A DNA stretch of 64,000 nucleotides from Vibrio bathopelagicus (GCF_014879975.1 NZ_CP062500.1:682001-746000), one strand, 5' to 3'; positions 31,991-42,367 are shown, counted from the first letter of the stretch. Made by a program: numbers and translations. The notes: generated from the sequence alone by a model not told the origin.

Positions 31991-32021
31991 AAGCCGAAAG
32001 TTTCTACTTTCGGCTTTTTTT
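31991..32021 (+). terminator. Terminator after the chitinase gene
   Basis: A 10-bp stem (AAGCCGAAAG/CTTTCGGCTT) with a 6-base loop, then a T run. Confidence 0.92.
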
Positions 32022-32194
32022 CGTTTCGAACTTGGCTATCTAAGAAGGTCGACTGGTCTATTGGGCTATGTTGAAGCGCATTTAAAGACTAATTACCCAG
32101 TTAGAGGATAAAGTTCTGTACAAATGCTTTTTGTGAATTTATATTCAAATTTAATTTATATTTATTCTTTTTATTTTAGGGTTAAGGTGTACCT

Positions 32195-33745
32195 ATGGAA
32201 CAGACAGATATCACGTCACTCATCCCCATTGTGATTACTTTGGTGTTGTCGTTGGCGACAAGGAATGTGGTGATAGGCCTTTTTGCTGGCGTGCTAAGTG
32301 GCGTTGCGATGCTTACTGGTATGTTTAGCGAACTTAACCCGCTTGATACGTTTGGTACCATGGTTAAAGGTTACCTAGTCCCTCAACTTACCGACAGCTA
32401 TAACGCTGGTGTGATCATGCTGTTGGTGTTCATCGGAGGCTTTGTTGCTCTGATGGAGAAATCGGGTGGTGGTGTTGCGTTTGCAAAACGTGTTACTCAG
32501 TGGGTAAGCAACAAATGCCAAGCTCAAATCTCAGCATGGTTTGGTGGAATCGTTATATTTTTCTCAGACTTAGGCACCCCTTTAATTGTTGGCCCTGTTT
32601 TTCGTCCTCTTTTCGATAAACTAAAACTCTCAAGACAGAAGCTAGCATTCATCATTGATTCAACCTCATCGCCAGTTGCTATCCTTATTCCTTTTATTGG
32701 ATGGGGCGTTTACATCATGAGCCTGATCCAGAAAGAATTTACTGCGTTGAGCGTTAACATGTCTGACTGGGATGCTTTCATCGGTGCGATTCCTTTTCAG
32801 TTCTACGCATTCCTCGCGATCTTCATCGTGCCTTTGGTGTCAGTCAAAGATTTAGATTTTGGACCAATGGCGAAAGCGGAGCGTGATTGCCAAGCGGGAA
32901 TCGATGCTGGCGTGAATAGCGACTCACTGAATCCGTTCTCGCATAAAAATGCAAAGGCATCATTTGTTTGGGCTCCGTTGTTAGTGATGCTGGTGGTGTT
33001 GTGTACCATGTTAGTTCCACAAGGCTTCCCATTTCAAAAGGTTGCAGGTTCTTCATTCAGAGCGGCTTTATCATCGGCTTATTTCTTTGCCGCGATTACC
33101 TTGATCTCGCTAATGGCTTACTACGGTGTAAGAAAGCTGTCTGATGGTGTTTCTGTGTACTTAAAAGGCATGGGAAATATGATGCCAGTAGCGATCATCT
33201 TGGTATTGGCTTGGGCGTTAAGCACCGTCGGTAAAGAGCTAGGTGCAGCCGCTTATATTGCCGAGCAAGCACAGAGCGGTTTTCCTTATTGGCTCGTGCC
33301 TGCGGTCGCTTTTTTGTTGTCGGCGATTATTTCATTCGCAACGGGATCGTCGTGGGGAACCTTCGCGATAATGATGCCATTGGTTATTCCAACCGCGATT
33401 GCGATTGATGCACCGCTACTCGTCGCAATTGGCGCAGTGTTGTCTGGTGGCTTGTTCGGTGATCACTGCTCACCGATCTCTGAAACCACGATTCTTTCTT
33501 CTACAGGGGCAGGGTGTGATCAGTTTGAGCACTTTAAAACTCAACTTCCTTACGCATTGATGAACGGCTCTATCGCTTTGGTCAGCTTTGTCGTGGCAGG
33601 ATTCACGGGCAGTTCATTGGTGGTTTTAGGTGCGCTTGTTGCTCAACTCGTGATTGTGACTTTGTTAGCGAAACGCGATGCAAGTAAGCATGCTCAATCA
33701 GAAATTCAATCTCAAGCGTCTGAATCCAAAGCACAACAAGTGTAA
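32195..33745 (+). CDS. NhaC-family Na+/H+ antiporter
   Basis: Integral membrane protein of 516 residues with about 11 hydrophobic segments and the NhaC-family stretches VIFFSDLGTPLIVGPVFRPLFDK, STSSPVAILIPFIGWGVY and SGGLFGDHCSPISETTILSS. Family members exchange sodium for protons, some together with organic acids; the exact substrate cannot be told. The hydrophilic C-terminal tail is rich in Ser and Gln. It is a single gene, followed by palindromic repeats. Confidence 0.82.
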   Translation: MEQTDITSLIPIVITLVLSLATRNVVIGLFAGVLSGVAMLTGMFSELNPLDTFGTMVKGYLVPQLTDSYNAGVIMLLVFIGGFVALMEKSGGGVAFAKRVTQWVSNKCQAQISAWFGGIVIFFSDLGTPLIVGPVFRPLFDKLKLSRQKLAFIIDSTSSPVAILIPFIGWGVYIMSLIQKEFTALSVNMSDWDAFIGAIPFQFYAFLAIFIVPLVSVKDLDFGPMAKAERDCQAGIDAGVNSDSLNPFSHKNAKASFVWAPLLVMLVVLCTMLVPQGFPFQKVAGSSFRAALSSAYFFAAITLISLMAYYGVRKLSDGVSVYLKGMGNMMPVAIILVLAWALSTVGKELGAAAYIAEQAQSGFPYWLVPAVAFLLSAIISFATGSSWGTFAIMMPLVIPTAIAIDAPLLVAIGAVLSGGLFGDHCSPISETTILSSTGAGCDQFEHFKTQLPYALMNGSIALVSFVVAGFTGSSLVVLGALVAQLVIVTLLAKRDASKHAQSEIQSQASESKAQQV

Positions 33746-33766
33746 TTTAAGATTACAGAAGAGGTC

Positions 33767-33948
33767 GAGATTCCAGTTATCTCGTCCCTCGATTCTGGAA
33801 TGACGATTTAATCAATAGATCCGAGATGCGAGATGCGAGTAAACGAGTAACGAAAAGCTCGTTCTCTGTTGTTCTTAATCTCACTTATTCGCACCTAAGT
33901 AAGCCTCGTCATTCCCTACAGTGAGGAACGAACGTGATAGGGAATCTC
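33767..33948. repeat. Inverted pair of palindromic repeats (copy 2)
   Basis: Unit A (33767-33805) and inverted unit B (33907-33948) are of the same family as at 6914-7053. The spacer of about 100 bp differs from that in the first copy. Confidence 0.8.
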
Positions 33949-33978
33949 TTGAGTGCTCTCGGTGTTTATATCGAAGGG

Positions 33979-34116
33979 AGATTCCAGATACCTCGTCCCT
34001 CAATTCTGGAATGACGATTCAATCAAGAGATGCTCTTCGTATCTCTCATCTCGGTTACTCGTATCTAAGTAAACCCTCATTCCCTACAGCGAGGCACGAG
34101 CGCGATAGGGAATCTG
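33979..34116. repeat. Inverted pair of palindromic repeats (copy 3)
   Basis: Unit A (33979-34015) and inverted unit B (34077-34116), directly after copy 2. The spacers of copies 2 and 3 share stretches (ATCTCA..., ...CGTATCTAAGTAAACC), so the pair seems to have duplicated in tandem. Together they fill most of the 550-bp gap before satP. Confidence 0.8.
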
Positions 34117-34296
34117 CTTATTGATAGTTTCTGTGAATTGATTTGCATTATTATGAAACTAATTTTCCATGTGATCATTTCGACAATCTTAGTTTGCGTT
34201 AACTTGATTATCCTTTTTGTCGGTTTATAGATTAAAATTTTCTTACAAATTTTATCGATTTTTTTTAATCAACCACTTTAATAAGGTAAATTCGCA

Positions 34297-34890
34297 ATGT
34301 CGACCAAACTAGCTAACCCAGCGCCACTAGGCTTAATGGGTTTCGGTATGACCACTATTCTTCTTAATATCCACAACGCAGGTTTCTTCCCAATGGATTC
34401 AATGATCCTTGCGATGGGTATTTTTTACGGTGGTTTGAGCCAAGTTATCGTGGGCACAATGTGTTTCAAACGTGGTGACACGTTCGGTACAACTGCGTTT
34501 ACTTCTTACGGCCTATTCTGGTTGTCTTTGGTTGGTTTGATTGTAATGCCTTACATGGGCCTACCAGCAAGCCCTGCAGCATTCATGGGTTGGTACCTAC
34601 TGTTATGGGGCATCTTCACAGGCTTCATGTTCATCGGTTCTCTATGCTACCCAGTAGCGAAGCAGGTAGTATTCGGTTCACTAACTATCTTGTTCTTCCT
34701 ACTTGCAGCTCATAATTTCACTGGCAGCTCACTGATCGGCACTATCGCTGGTTTTGAAGGTATCTTCTGTGGCGCTTCAGCTATCTACTTTGCAATGGCA
34801 CAAGTAATCAACAACGAATACGGCCGCACAGTACTGCCTATCGGTGAGAAGAAAGCACCTCAAATGGCAACACAAGAAATCGCTGCTTAA
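34297..34890 (+). CDS. satP: Acetate/succinate:H+ symporter, SatP (YaaH) family
   Basis: Six-helix AceTr-family transporter for acetate. The signature NPAPLGL is at residues 7-13, and the length (197 residues) fits. An AAGGTAA ribosome site precedes the ATG. It is convergent with the alanine/glycine symporter gene and shares a strong bidirectional terminator with it. Confidence 0.9.
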   Translation: MSTKLANPAPLGLMGFGMTTILLNIHNAGFFPMDSMILAMGIFYGGLSQVIVGTMCFKRGDTFGTTAFTSYGLFWLSLVGLIVMPYMGLPASPAAFMGWYLLLWGIFTGFMFIGSLCYPVAKQVVFGSLTILFFLLAAHNFTGSSLIGTIAGFEGIFCGASAIYFAMAQVINNEYGRTVLPIGEKKAPQMATQEIAA

Positions 34891-34948
34891 TACTCTAACT
34901 CGGGAACAGTTAGTTTGTTATAAGCCGTTTATTTGTTATGAATAAAAC

Positions 34949-34985
34949 AAAAGGGGTTAGCCGAAATGGCTAACCCCTTTTTTAT
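34949..34985. terminator. Bidirectional terminator between satP and the AGCS symporter
   Basis: A stem of about 12 bp (AAGGGGTTAGCC/GGCTAACCCCTT) with A and T runs on either side serves two convergent genes. Confidence 0.93.
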
Positions 34986-35049
34986 GCGTTATTAATAGCG
35001 CGAGTTAAATCGAACTACTTATTAAAGCAATCTATTTGTTAAGGCAATC

Positions 35050-36597
35050 TTACGATGAAGGTTGCTCTACAGGTTTAGTGTCTGCAGCTTCTGCTTCAGG
35101 AGATTTACCTGTTTTACGTTTGTACTTCTCTTCCCAGTAAGTAGCACCTTTGATGCCTAGTTTTACAGGGTTGAATGTGTACTCAGTTACGCCTTGTTTC
35201 TGTTGCTCTTCATAATCAGCAAGTGCTTTAAGCGCTGGCTTAGACATGAAGAAGATGATCAGAATACCTACGATGTTTAACCATGCCATCAAGCCAACAC
35301 CAACATCACCCATTGCCCATGCAAGGTTTGCTGTTTTGACTGTGCCATAGAAAACTGCAGTGATAAGAACAAGCTTAAGTACGAACATCATGCCAGGGAT
35401 CTTGATGGTACGACGTAGGTAAGCAATATTCGTTTCTGCGATGTAGTAGTAAGCAAGAATCGTTGTAAATGCGAAGAAGAACAGAGCAAATGCGATGAAT
35501 GGCTTACCAATGCCTGGTAGCGCACTTTCAATAGCAAGCTGTGTAAATACAGGACCATTTGCACCAATGTTTGCTGCTAGGTTCTGTACAAGGAAGACAC
35601 CTTCAGCGCCGCCGTGAACGTTGTAAGCACCAGTGATGATGATCATGAACGCTGTAGCTGAACATACTAGAAGTGTATCGATGTAGATAGAGAACGCTTG
35701 TACCAAACCTTGCTGAGCTGGGTGATCGACATTTGCCGCCGCTGCCGCGTGAGGACCAGTACCTTGACCCGCTTCGTTTGAGTAAACACCACGCTTAACA
35801 CCCCAACCAATTGCAGCACCAAAGCCCGCCATAGGTGTGAATGCATCGCCAATAATCATTCCGAAAACAGCTGGCACTTGGCCTATGTTTAGCAAGATGA
35901 TAACGAACGCAATAATGATGTAAGCCAATGCCATGAATGGAACAACGATTTGAGTGAAGTTCGCAATACGTTTAACACCACCAAAGATGATGAAAGCAAG
36001 GATGATAGCAACAACAGTACCAGTAAAAATTTTAGCGAAACTGAATGTACCGATAGCTGTTTCAATCATGTCGCCTGAGCCAAATGCAGCTTCTACAGCA
36101 TTACCAATACTGTTTGACTGAACACCTGGAAGCAAAATACCACATGCAAAAATAGTCGCGATAGCGAAGATCCATGCGTACCATTTTTGCCCCATCGCTT
36201 TTTCGATGTAGTAAGCCGGACCACCACGGAACTGGCCTTCGTCTTCTTCTTTGTAGATTTGCGCTAGCGTAGATTCTGCGTAAGCAGTCGCGGCGCCAAA
36301 GAAAGCTACAACCCACATCCAAAATACTGCACCTGGGCCACCGAAACCGATAGCGGCAGCAACACCAGCAATGTTACCTGTACCGACACGGCCAGATAGC
36401 GAAACGGCTAGAGCTTGGAAAGACGAGATGCCTTTTGATGAGCTTTTACCCGATAGTAGCAAGCGCCACATTTCAAAGAAGTGACGGATTTGAACAAATC
36501 GAGTCATGATGGAGTAGAACAAACCTGCACCTAAACATAGGTAGATAAGTACTGGACTCCAGATTATTCCATTCAAAAAATCAACGAATGACTGCAT
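35050..36597 (-). CDS. Alanine/glycine:cation symporter (AGCS family)
   Basis: Inner-membrane transporter of 515 residues with about 11 helices that couples alanine or glycine uptake to Na+ or H+. Family landmarks are SLSGRVGTGNIAGVAAAIGFGGPGAVFWMW near residue 70 and GWGVKRGVYSNEAGQGTGPHAAA near residue 275. The cytoplasmic tail is charged. I looked for a glycine riboswitch in the 450 bp upstream and saw none. Confidence 0.92.
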   Translation of the reverse strand: MQSFVDFLNGIIWSPVLIYLCLGAGLFYSIMTRFVQIRHFFEMWRLLLSGKSSSKGISSFQALAVSLSGRVGTGNIAGVAAAIGFGGPGAVFWMWVVAFFGAATAYAESTLAQIYKEEDEGQFRGGPAYYIEKAMGQKWYAWIFAIATIFACGILLPGVQSNSIGNAVEAAFGSGDMIETAIGTFSFAKIFTGTVVAIILAFIIFGGVKRIANFTQIVVPFMALAYIIIAFVIILLNIGQVPAVFGMIIGDAFTPMAGFGAAIGWGVKRGVYSNEAGQGTGPHAAAAANVDHPAQQGLVQAFSIYIDTLLVCSATAFMIIITGAYNVHGGAEGVFLVQNLAANIGANGPVFTQLAIESALPGIGKPFIAFALFFFAFTTILAYYYIAETNIAYLRRTIKIPGMMFVLKLVLITAVFYGTVKTANLAWAMGDVGVGLMAWLNIVGILIIFFMSKPALKALADYEEQQKQGVTEYTFNPVKLGIKGATYWEEKYKRKTGKSPEAEAADTKPVEQPSS

Positions 36598-37053
36598 GAG
36601 TATTTTCCCTGTTAGTTTTGCTTATGATTGTTTTTCGAACAACACAATACTTCACTTGTAACCCAAGTGTTAAATTATTTAACTGCGCATTAGGATTACT
36701 GTGACATAAAGCAAGTTACAGAGGGTGTTTGTTAACGCTTAGTGCTAATTCAATAATCGTTCCATTTAGCTTCATATGCAATCAATTGTATTTTTAGGTG
36801 TTTGGCTGAGTGAATAAATAGTGATTAATACAAAAAGGGAAATTTGAGGCGTAAAGAAGAAGGAAAATTGAGAAAAACAGCGGTGAACACCGCTTAGCAT
36901 GAATGGCTATTATGTGAATGGTTGGGTGGAGTAAGCTAGAACATATCACCGACATTGAGTCCATGGGCAGGCCTAAGTGGCTGCATTCTTAAGGATGTGA
37001 TTATGGCTGTTTTGATCTTTATCAAAGGGGAAGTCGCGAATTTGGTCACAACT
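36598..37053. other. Upstream region of the AGCS gene
   Basis: About 455 bp with no supported gene; promoter region of the symporter and 3' flank of the MBL hydrolase. A loose inverted sequence TGTAAC...GTCACA near 36699-36722 is of uncertain meaning. Confidence 0.35.
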
Positions 37054-38409
37054 TCAAACAACCTTGAATCCTTGTTTCAGCAATTCTTTAGTGAACTCAG
37101 ACTGAGTATTTGGCTCCCCGTGTATCAAATGTACTTCTTTGGGGGGAACGGAAATTCCTGTTATAAATCTGTTGAGATCCTCTTTATCTGCATGAGCAGA
37201 GTAGCCAGACATGCCATGAATTTGAGCATTGACCTCAACCAGTTTGTTATCAATTGAAACCTGTTTTTCGCCTTGTTGGAGTTCACGCCCAAGCGTTCCG
37301 TGTGCTTGGTATCCCGCTAAAATCACATCGGTTTGTTTGTCGGGAAGCAAAGCCGATAAGTAGTTCATTATTCTGCCGCCCTGACACATTCCAGAGGCTG
37401 CGACCACAATCGCGGGTTCGCCGGTCGAACGTAGGCGATTGACGATTTTCTTGTGCATTCGATGTCCATCAACCGTAATGCATTGCTCAAATGCAAGTGG
37501 GTGACGTTTCAGTTCTAGGCGTTGCTTTGCCTCTTGCCCCCATAACTCTTTAAAGCGTCGGTATGAACGCGTCACTTTCTCTGCCATAGGAGAATCGAGG
37601 ATGATAGGGATATCGGCGCTCAGTCGATGCTCAAAGATCAGGTTTTCAATATCAAACAACAGTTCTTGTGTTCTGCCGATACTAAATGCCGGGATCAGGA
37701 TTACACCACCATCAAGTAGCGAACGATCTATGATGGTTTTGAGGCGCTCTGCTCGTGTCGCAATATCGTCGTGCGTGCTAGTGCCATAAGTGGATTCAAT
37801 AAATAGGTAATCGGCTTGTTGTGGTGATTTTGGATCGGGTAGCAGTGGAGTGTTACTTGGGCCCAAGTCGCCAGAAAAGACCACCACCTCTTGGTTGGGT
37901 AACTTTATCTCTATATAGGCCGAACCTAAGATATGTCCTGCAGGTTGAAAGCGAGCATACAGAGTATTTAGCCTATGATGATCCTTTCCGTTGTTTTGCT
38001 GTTTATAGACAATCGGAAACCAACCCCCATAAGGCTTAGGAGCAATTAACGAATGAATTTTTTTAAGGATGAGTTTGGATTGTTTATGACTGAGCCCTTG
38101 CAGTTTTAGTCCGTCTTCAATCATTAAAGGGGCAAGTTCAGCCGTCGCCTGAGTGCAATAAATCGGTTGGTTAAAGCCACTCGCGAGCAACCAAGGTAAC
38201 CGTCCGATGTGGTCAATGTGAGTATGGGTAAGCAGCAGAGCATTTAGGTGAGAGGTTTCAAATTCAATATCAAGTGGACGTGCGTCTGCACCTTGAGACT
38301 CTTTACCTTGAAACAAGCCACAATCGATGAGCACCGATTGGCCTGAATCTCTTAATTCGTGACAAGATCCTGTGACGGTATATTTGCCACCATGGTGAAT
38401 CATTTCCAT
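37054..38409 (-). CDS. MBL-fold / beta-CASP RNase-like hydrolase
   Basis: Metallo-beta-lactamase-fold protein of the CPSF-73/Ysh1-like group that acts on RNA. The zinc motif HTHIDH is at 62-67, the further ligand motif SGDLG lies near 175, a beta-CASP insert follows, and the C-terminal RNA-specificity region has SGMCQGGRI and the final GEPNTQSE. It has 451 residues and begins behind GGGAG. The biological substrate is unknown. Confidence 0.85.
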   Translation of the reverse strand: MEMIHHGGKYTVTGSCHELRDSGQSVLIDCGLFQGKESQGADARPLDIEFETSHLNALLLTHTHIDHIGRLPWLLASGFNQPIYCTQATAELAPLMIEDGLKLQGLSHKQSKLILKKIHSLIAPKPYGGWFPIVYKQQNNGKDHHRLNTLYARFQPAGHILGSAYIEIKLPNQEVVVFSGDLGPSNTPLLPDPKSPQQADYLFIESTYGTSTHDDIATRAERLKTIIDRSLLDGGVILIPAFSIGRTQELLFDIENLIFEHRLSADIPIILDSPMAEKVTRSYRRFKELWGQEAKQRLELKRHPLAFEQCITVDGHRMHKKIVNRLRSTGEPAIVVAASGMCQGGRIMNYLSALLPDKQTDVILAGYQAHGTLGRELQQGEKQVSIDNKLVEVNAQIHGMSGYSAHADKEDLNRFITGISVPPKEVHLIHGEPNTQSEFTKELLKQGFKVV

Positions 38410-38555
38410 CGTTTACTCCCATTGCTTTTACAGCCGTTAGTCCCTGTTTGTATTTTGAGGATAAGCGCCAGCAAGTAAAACAAGAGCAATGAGAGTTGCG
38501 ATCGTTGAGTGTCTTTTTAAGTAATTGAGCAATGACTCAGTGGGTTCGTTGCGAG

Positions 38556-39323
38556 TTAGTTCGTAGAAGAACGGTCTGAATCCAGTTCTGGGTTTTGTTG
38601 CGTCTCTAAACGAGCCACTTCGGCATCTAACTGTGCTATTTTTTGTGCCATGAGCGCCTGACAGCGATTCGCTAACTCTCTTGCGTCGCTGAGCTTGTAT
38701 CCAGACACATCGATAGGCTCAAGCATCTCGGTGATCACAATGCCATTGTTAACTCGGTTGAGGTTAATCTTATTGTGCGTGGTGCTGGTACACATCGGGG
38801 TGATAGGCACACCGGCTTCAATCGCCATTCGGAAAGCGCCAGTTTTGAAAGGCAGTAGTCCACGCCCTTTACTGCGCGTTCCTTCAGGATAAACCCAAAC
38901 AGACAGATCTCTCTGATGAATCGCTTCCGCCACTTGCTTGATGGTATCGCGTGCTTTGGACTTATCTTCACGGTTAATCATGATGTTACCAGTGATCCAA
39001 TACAGCAGGCCAAAGAAAGGTACATACAGCAAATCGCGCTTGCCTAAAGAAACGGTACGAGGCCTTAGCATCCCAGGGTCAGTCACAAAGTCTAATATGC
39101 TTTGGTGGTTAGAGATGTAGACGCTTTTTTCTGACGTCGGCGCATTGTCTAGGCCGCGCTGCACCAGTTTTACACCGACGATCTTTTGTAGCTGATTGAA
39201 CCAACGGCAGAAAACGTACACATGCTTAGGGTTCTTGGGGCTAAACAAGCAGTAAACAAAAGCACAGAGGGTGGTGAAAATAATAAACACCGTAGCCAAA
39301 ATAATGCGAAGAACAGCAAGCAC
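38556..39323 (-). CDS. plsC: 1-acylglycerol-3-phosphate O-acyltransferase
   Basis: Membrane acyltransferase making phosphatidic acid. An N-terminal membrane helix (about 5-27) precedes the catalytic NHQSILD (H73, D78) and the glycerol-phosphate motif EGTRSKGRG (147-155). It has 255 residues. Vibrios often have more than one PlsC-like protein, so the symbol is by family. Confidence 0.88.
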   Translation of the reverse strand: MLAVLRIILATVFIIFTTLCAFVYCLFSPKNPKHVYVFCRWFNQLQKIVGVKLVQRGLDNAPTSEKSVYISNHQSILDFVTDPGMLRPRTVSLGKRDLLYVPFFGLLYWITGNIMINREDKSKARDTIKQVAEAIHQRDLSVWVYPEGTRSKGRGLLPFKTGAFRMAIEAGVPITPMCTSTTHNKINLNRVNNGIVITEMLEPIDVSGYKLSDARELANRCQALMAQKIAQLDAEVARLETQQNPELDSDRSSTN

Positions 39324-39520
39324 AATTCACTCCTTACTCACCGCAAGATTGCAGTGATTAAATAGTTTTAGATGCTTGAAGTTTTCACTCTATTTAACCG
39401 AATTGCAACAATTAACTGTGATAGAGGATAATTTTTAGATCTTTATATAAAACAATGACTAACAAAGTGTGTTTGACACGGTTATCGAGCTTACACGTGT
39501 TCACCGGTAGGGAGGTATGT

Positions 39521-40459
39521 TCACCAATACTGTTTATTTGGATCCGACTTTTCTACCCATTCAGGATCTTGTCGCGACTCTAAGTAGAGCTGTAGGCCGT
39601 TATAAGACATGAAAGCCGCTGGGCCACCAAGATGCTCGAAATAGTCAAAATAATCATCTTCAAGTGCGCAAAGGTGAGCTAAATCTTTAACGTTATTCAT
39701 CATTGCCCATTGAATAGCGAAAGCCGGAGCTGTCGAACCTGAAATGCTGACCTCTTCGACGTTTGGGTTGAACAGTGAATTGGCTTGTTCAAGCAGTATC
39801 TTTTCTTGCTCAGACTCTTGCTGCAAAATCTCTTCGATGATCTCCGAGCGCTTGGTATTGGAGACATTCTTGTTTAGTTTGGCGATTCGCAACGCGTAGC
39901 TAAAACGGTCTGATGAAACGATGTCGACAAGCTGCGATAACAGTTCTTTATCCACCCCTGCAGCTTTGGTGAAGTAGTCGATACACGAATTGATTGAAGC
40001 ATAACGAGTACCGTCGAATTCAAAGCCACTGGTTTCGTCGTAGACCTCGATTACAATGTCATCAACCGACAAAGACCAGCCTTTATAGTCGATTCGCTGC
40101 TTGGCTATTTGATACATATTCCAAGCGCTGCGCCCAAACCCGCCAAGTGTCGATCCAGAGAAATCTGAATCAATAAGCTCTTGTTCCGTCCAATTTTCAC
40201 CAATCCCTAAGTGCTTTGCGTACTTATCGATGAGTGCGTGCTTTATCTGATCGCGCACAGCCCAAATTGAAGTCAGATCTTTTGCATACCTAACACTTGC
40301 GCACTCCTTGCAAGCAGGCAGTGCAATCGGTGAATAGTCTATCTTGGCAATAGCTTGTGCAGTCTTAGGGAATTCAACAACCTCATTGGAAGGTTCACCA
40401 CAAAACCAACAGGTGTGGCGTAGGTTGAATGGGATGTCTATGTACGAGTATGTGGTCAT
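39521..40459 (-). CDS. Zinc-ribbon hypothetical protein
   Basis: Not recognised. It has 312 residues, cytosolic, with two CxxC pairs near the N-terminus (C17/C20 in CWFC, C50/C53 in CKEC) that should bind one zinc, as in HNH-like or ribbon modules, but no HNH catalytic triad is seen. The middle is helical and acidic (EEILQQESEQEKILLEQ). It stands alone, divergent from the YeeE/YedE gene. Confidence 0.75.
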   Translation of the reverse strand: MTTYSYIDIPFNLRHTCWFCGEPSNEVVEFPKTAQAIAKIDYSPIALPACKECASVRYAKDLTSIWAVRDQIKHALIDKYAKHLGIGENWTEQELIDSDFSGSTLGGFGRSAWNMYQIAKQRIDYKGWSLSVDDIVIEVYDETSGFEFDGTRYASINSCIDYFTKAAGVDKELLSQLVDIVSSDRFSYALRIAKLNKNVSNTKRSEIIEEILQQESEQEKILLEQANSLFNPNVEEVSISGSTAPAFAIQWAMMNNVKDLAHLCALEDDYFDYFEHLGGPAAFMSYNGLQLYLESRQDPEWVEKSDPNKQYW

Positions 40460-40607
40460 TAGTCTTTTATCGGCTGGGTGCTTGAGGTTGGTTTAATTAT
40501 CAAAACAATTATCCCTGTTCGGGCTTGTCCTTGCACGCTGTTATTGGATGTTCTGACTATATTTAACCAACGACAATAATAAAATCAACGCAATTCGGAG
40601 GCTATGT

Positions 40608-41510
40608 ATGTTGTTTATTCTCGCTTTACTCTGCATATTCTTATTGGGGTATCTCGCTCAAACTACAGGCCTTTGCATGGTTCGGGGAGTTAAAGAGGCG
40701 ACAAGCGGATCACCAATGTTGATTGTCGCGATTGTGTTTAGTGGCTCATTGGCTTGGGTGTTTATGGCATTAGGATCGGCAGTGGAAGGACGAGCTTTAT
40801 CTTCTGCGTTTTGGCCGAGTCTGTTTTCATTGTTCGGCGGTTTTTTATTTGGTATCGGAGCTGCGATTAATAGTGGCTGCGGGGTATCGACGGTGAGTCG
40901 TTTAGCGCGTGGCGAAGTGGTTATGTTGGCGACCATATTAGGATGGTTCGTTGCTTGGTTGTTGTTTGCTCCAGTGTTGCCTACGGAGTTAAAAGGATCT
41001 CGGTTGGTATTATCTGATTTTTCCCGATATGCATTCCTTGGGATCATTTCGTTCATTATTGTGGTGAGTTGCTACTTTATGAATGCGGTAAATCGCAAGT
41101 TATGGTTCTCAATGTTGGGTATTGGGTTAATGGCAGGCTTTGTATTCCTGTATGAACCGCACTGGACGCCAAGTGGTTTATTGAAATCTATGGGTACTTC
41201 ACTCTGGCATGGTAGGGCTGAAGATTGGCCAAGCAGCGAGCGCTTTATATTGATGATCTCGCTGTTAGTTGGAATGGTCAGTGCCGCGTTGTTTACTGGG
41301 TCTTTTTCTTTGAGGTTGAGTCCGATACGTCGATTAAGTAAACACTTGGTTGCGGGTGTGCTTATGGGCTTTGGAGCAGTAATGGCTGGTGGCGGGAACG
41401 ATACTCAGCTTTTAGTCGCGATGCCGGTTCTGTCGTTGGCGGGTGTTTTTTCTGTGTTGAGTATCATTGTGGGTATATATACCGGAGTTAAGTTGATTCA
41501 AAGCCGATAG
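40608..41510 (+). CDS. YeeE/YedE (TsuA-like) membrane protein
   Basis: Polytopic membrane protein of the YeeE/YedE family; the best-known members import thiosulfate. Conserved cysteines sit in TTGLCMVRG near residue 22 and NSGCGVSTVSRLARG near residue 95, and a third glycine-rich repeat is GVLMGFGAVMAGGGND. It has 300 residues and about nine helices. No TusA-like partner lies beside it, so its substrate is uncertain. Confidence 0.8.
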   Translation: MLFILALLCIFLLGYLAQTTGLCMVRGVKEATSGSPMLIVAIVFSGSLAWVFMALGSAVEGRALSSAFWPSLFSLFGGFLFGIGAAINSGCGVSTVSRLARGEVVMLATILGWFVAWLLFAPVLPTELKGSRLVLSDFSRYAFLGIISFIIVVSCYFMNAVNRKLWFSMLGIGLMAGFVFLYEPHWTPSGLLKSMGTSLWHGRAEDWPSSERFILMISLLVGMVSAALFTGSFSLRLSPIRRLSKHLVAGVLMGFGAVMAGGGNDTQLLVAMPVLSLAGVFSVLSIIVGIYTGVKLIQSR

Positions 41511-41556
41511 TTAGGGACAGTACGTAAATAACATGGGCATGTAATTTGAGAAAACA

Positions 41557-42285
41557 ATGAAATACATCGGAATTGATGGCTGTAAGACCGGGTGGATCGC
41601 TTGGATTGTCTCTCACAATGAGATACCTACGTTCAAAGTAGTAAATACGCTCGATGAGTTGGTTGATGAGCTGACGGGATCAACAACGTTAATCGATATG
41701 CCTATTGGTTTTAGTGATTCACTGACTCCAGATAGATTATGCGATAAAGCAGCAAGACGTTTTCTCACCAGCAAGCGTGGTTCTTCCGTGTTTCCTGTAC
41801 CGTGCCGCGAGGCGGTTTACCAAGCCGATTATATTTCGGCGTGTAGTGCCAATGTGGAGCAACTGAGTAAGAAGTTCTCTAAGCAAACTTGGGGGATTGT
41901 TCCTAAAATCCGAGAGTTGGATAAACTTATCGATGATCACCCAAACTTATCGATCAGAGAGTCTCACCCTGAGGTGGTGTTCGCTGCCTTGAAAGGCGAG
42001 CCGCTAACCTTCTCAAAACGAGCACAAGAAGGCAAAGAAGAAAGGCTTTCTATTATTCAGCAACTCGCCCCTCGCTGGAGTGACTGCTTGTCGTTAGCAA
42101 TTTCAAATACCAAGCGCAAAGACGTCGCGATAGATGATATCTATGATGCTTTTGTACTGATGTCGATCGCCTATAACGCTCCGCAATTATCGACCTTACC
42201 TGAGCCTTCTGATATTGGTGGAGAAGCCGATGTCGACCAGAACGGACGAGTTCGAGAGATTGTCTATTGGAACAAAACGCGCTAA
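41557..42285 (+). CDS. DUF429 family protein
   Basis: Cytosolic protein of 242 residues of the DUF429 family. It begins GIDGCKTGWIAW, an RNase H-like nuclease fold start, followed by LIDMPIGF and a Cys/Arg-rich patch (SVFPVPCREAVYQADY), then ESHPEVVFAAL and DDIYDAFVL, whose acidic residues fit a metal site. Its cellular role is not established. It begins 47 bp after the YeeE/YedE gene, possibly the same transcript. Confidence 0.75.
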   Translation: MKYIGIDGCKTGWIAWIVSHNEIPTFKVVNTLDELVDELTGSTTLIDMPIGFSDSLTPDRLCDKAARRFLTSKRGSSVFPVPCREAVYQADYISACSANVEQLSKKFSKQTWGIVPKIRELDKLIDDHPNLSIRESHPEVVFAALKGEPLTFSKRAQEGKEERLSIIQQLAPRWSDCLSLAISNTKRKDVAIDDIYDAFVLMSIAYNAPQLSTLPEPSDIGGEADVDQNGRVREIVYWNKTR

Positions 42286-42367
42286 CAAAGCGTGCGTTTA
42301 GCTTTGTTTAATGTGTTATTTTCCAACTCCTGCTACTTTTCACTCTTACTATTTTTGAGTCTTTGAT

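Noticed and set aside
33921..34124. 67-residue ORF before satP
   Set aside because: It lies wholly in the palindromic repeats and repeats its own sequence at both ends.
36598..37053. Glycine riboswitch before the AGCS symporter
   Set aside because: Some AGCS genes have one, but I could not find the conserved core on the minus strand.
36955..37257. 100-residue plus-strand ORF near the MBL hydrolase 3' end
   Set aside because: Two thirds are antisense to the hydrolase gene and no domain is visible.
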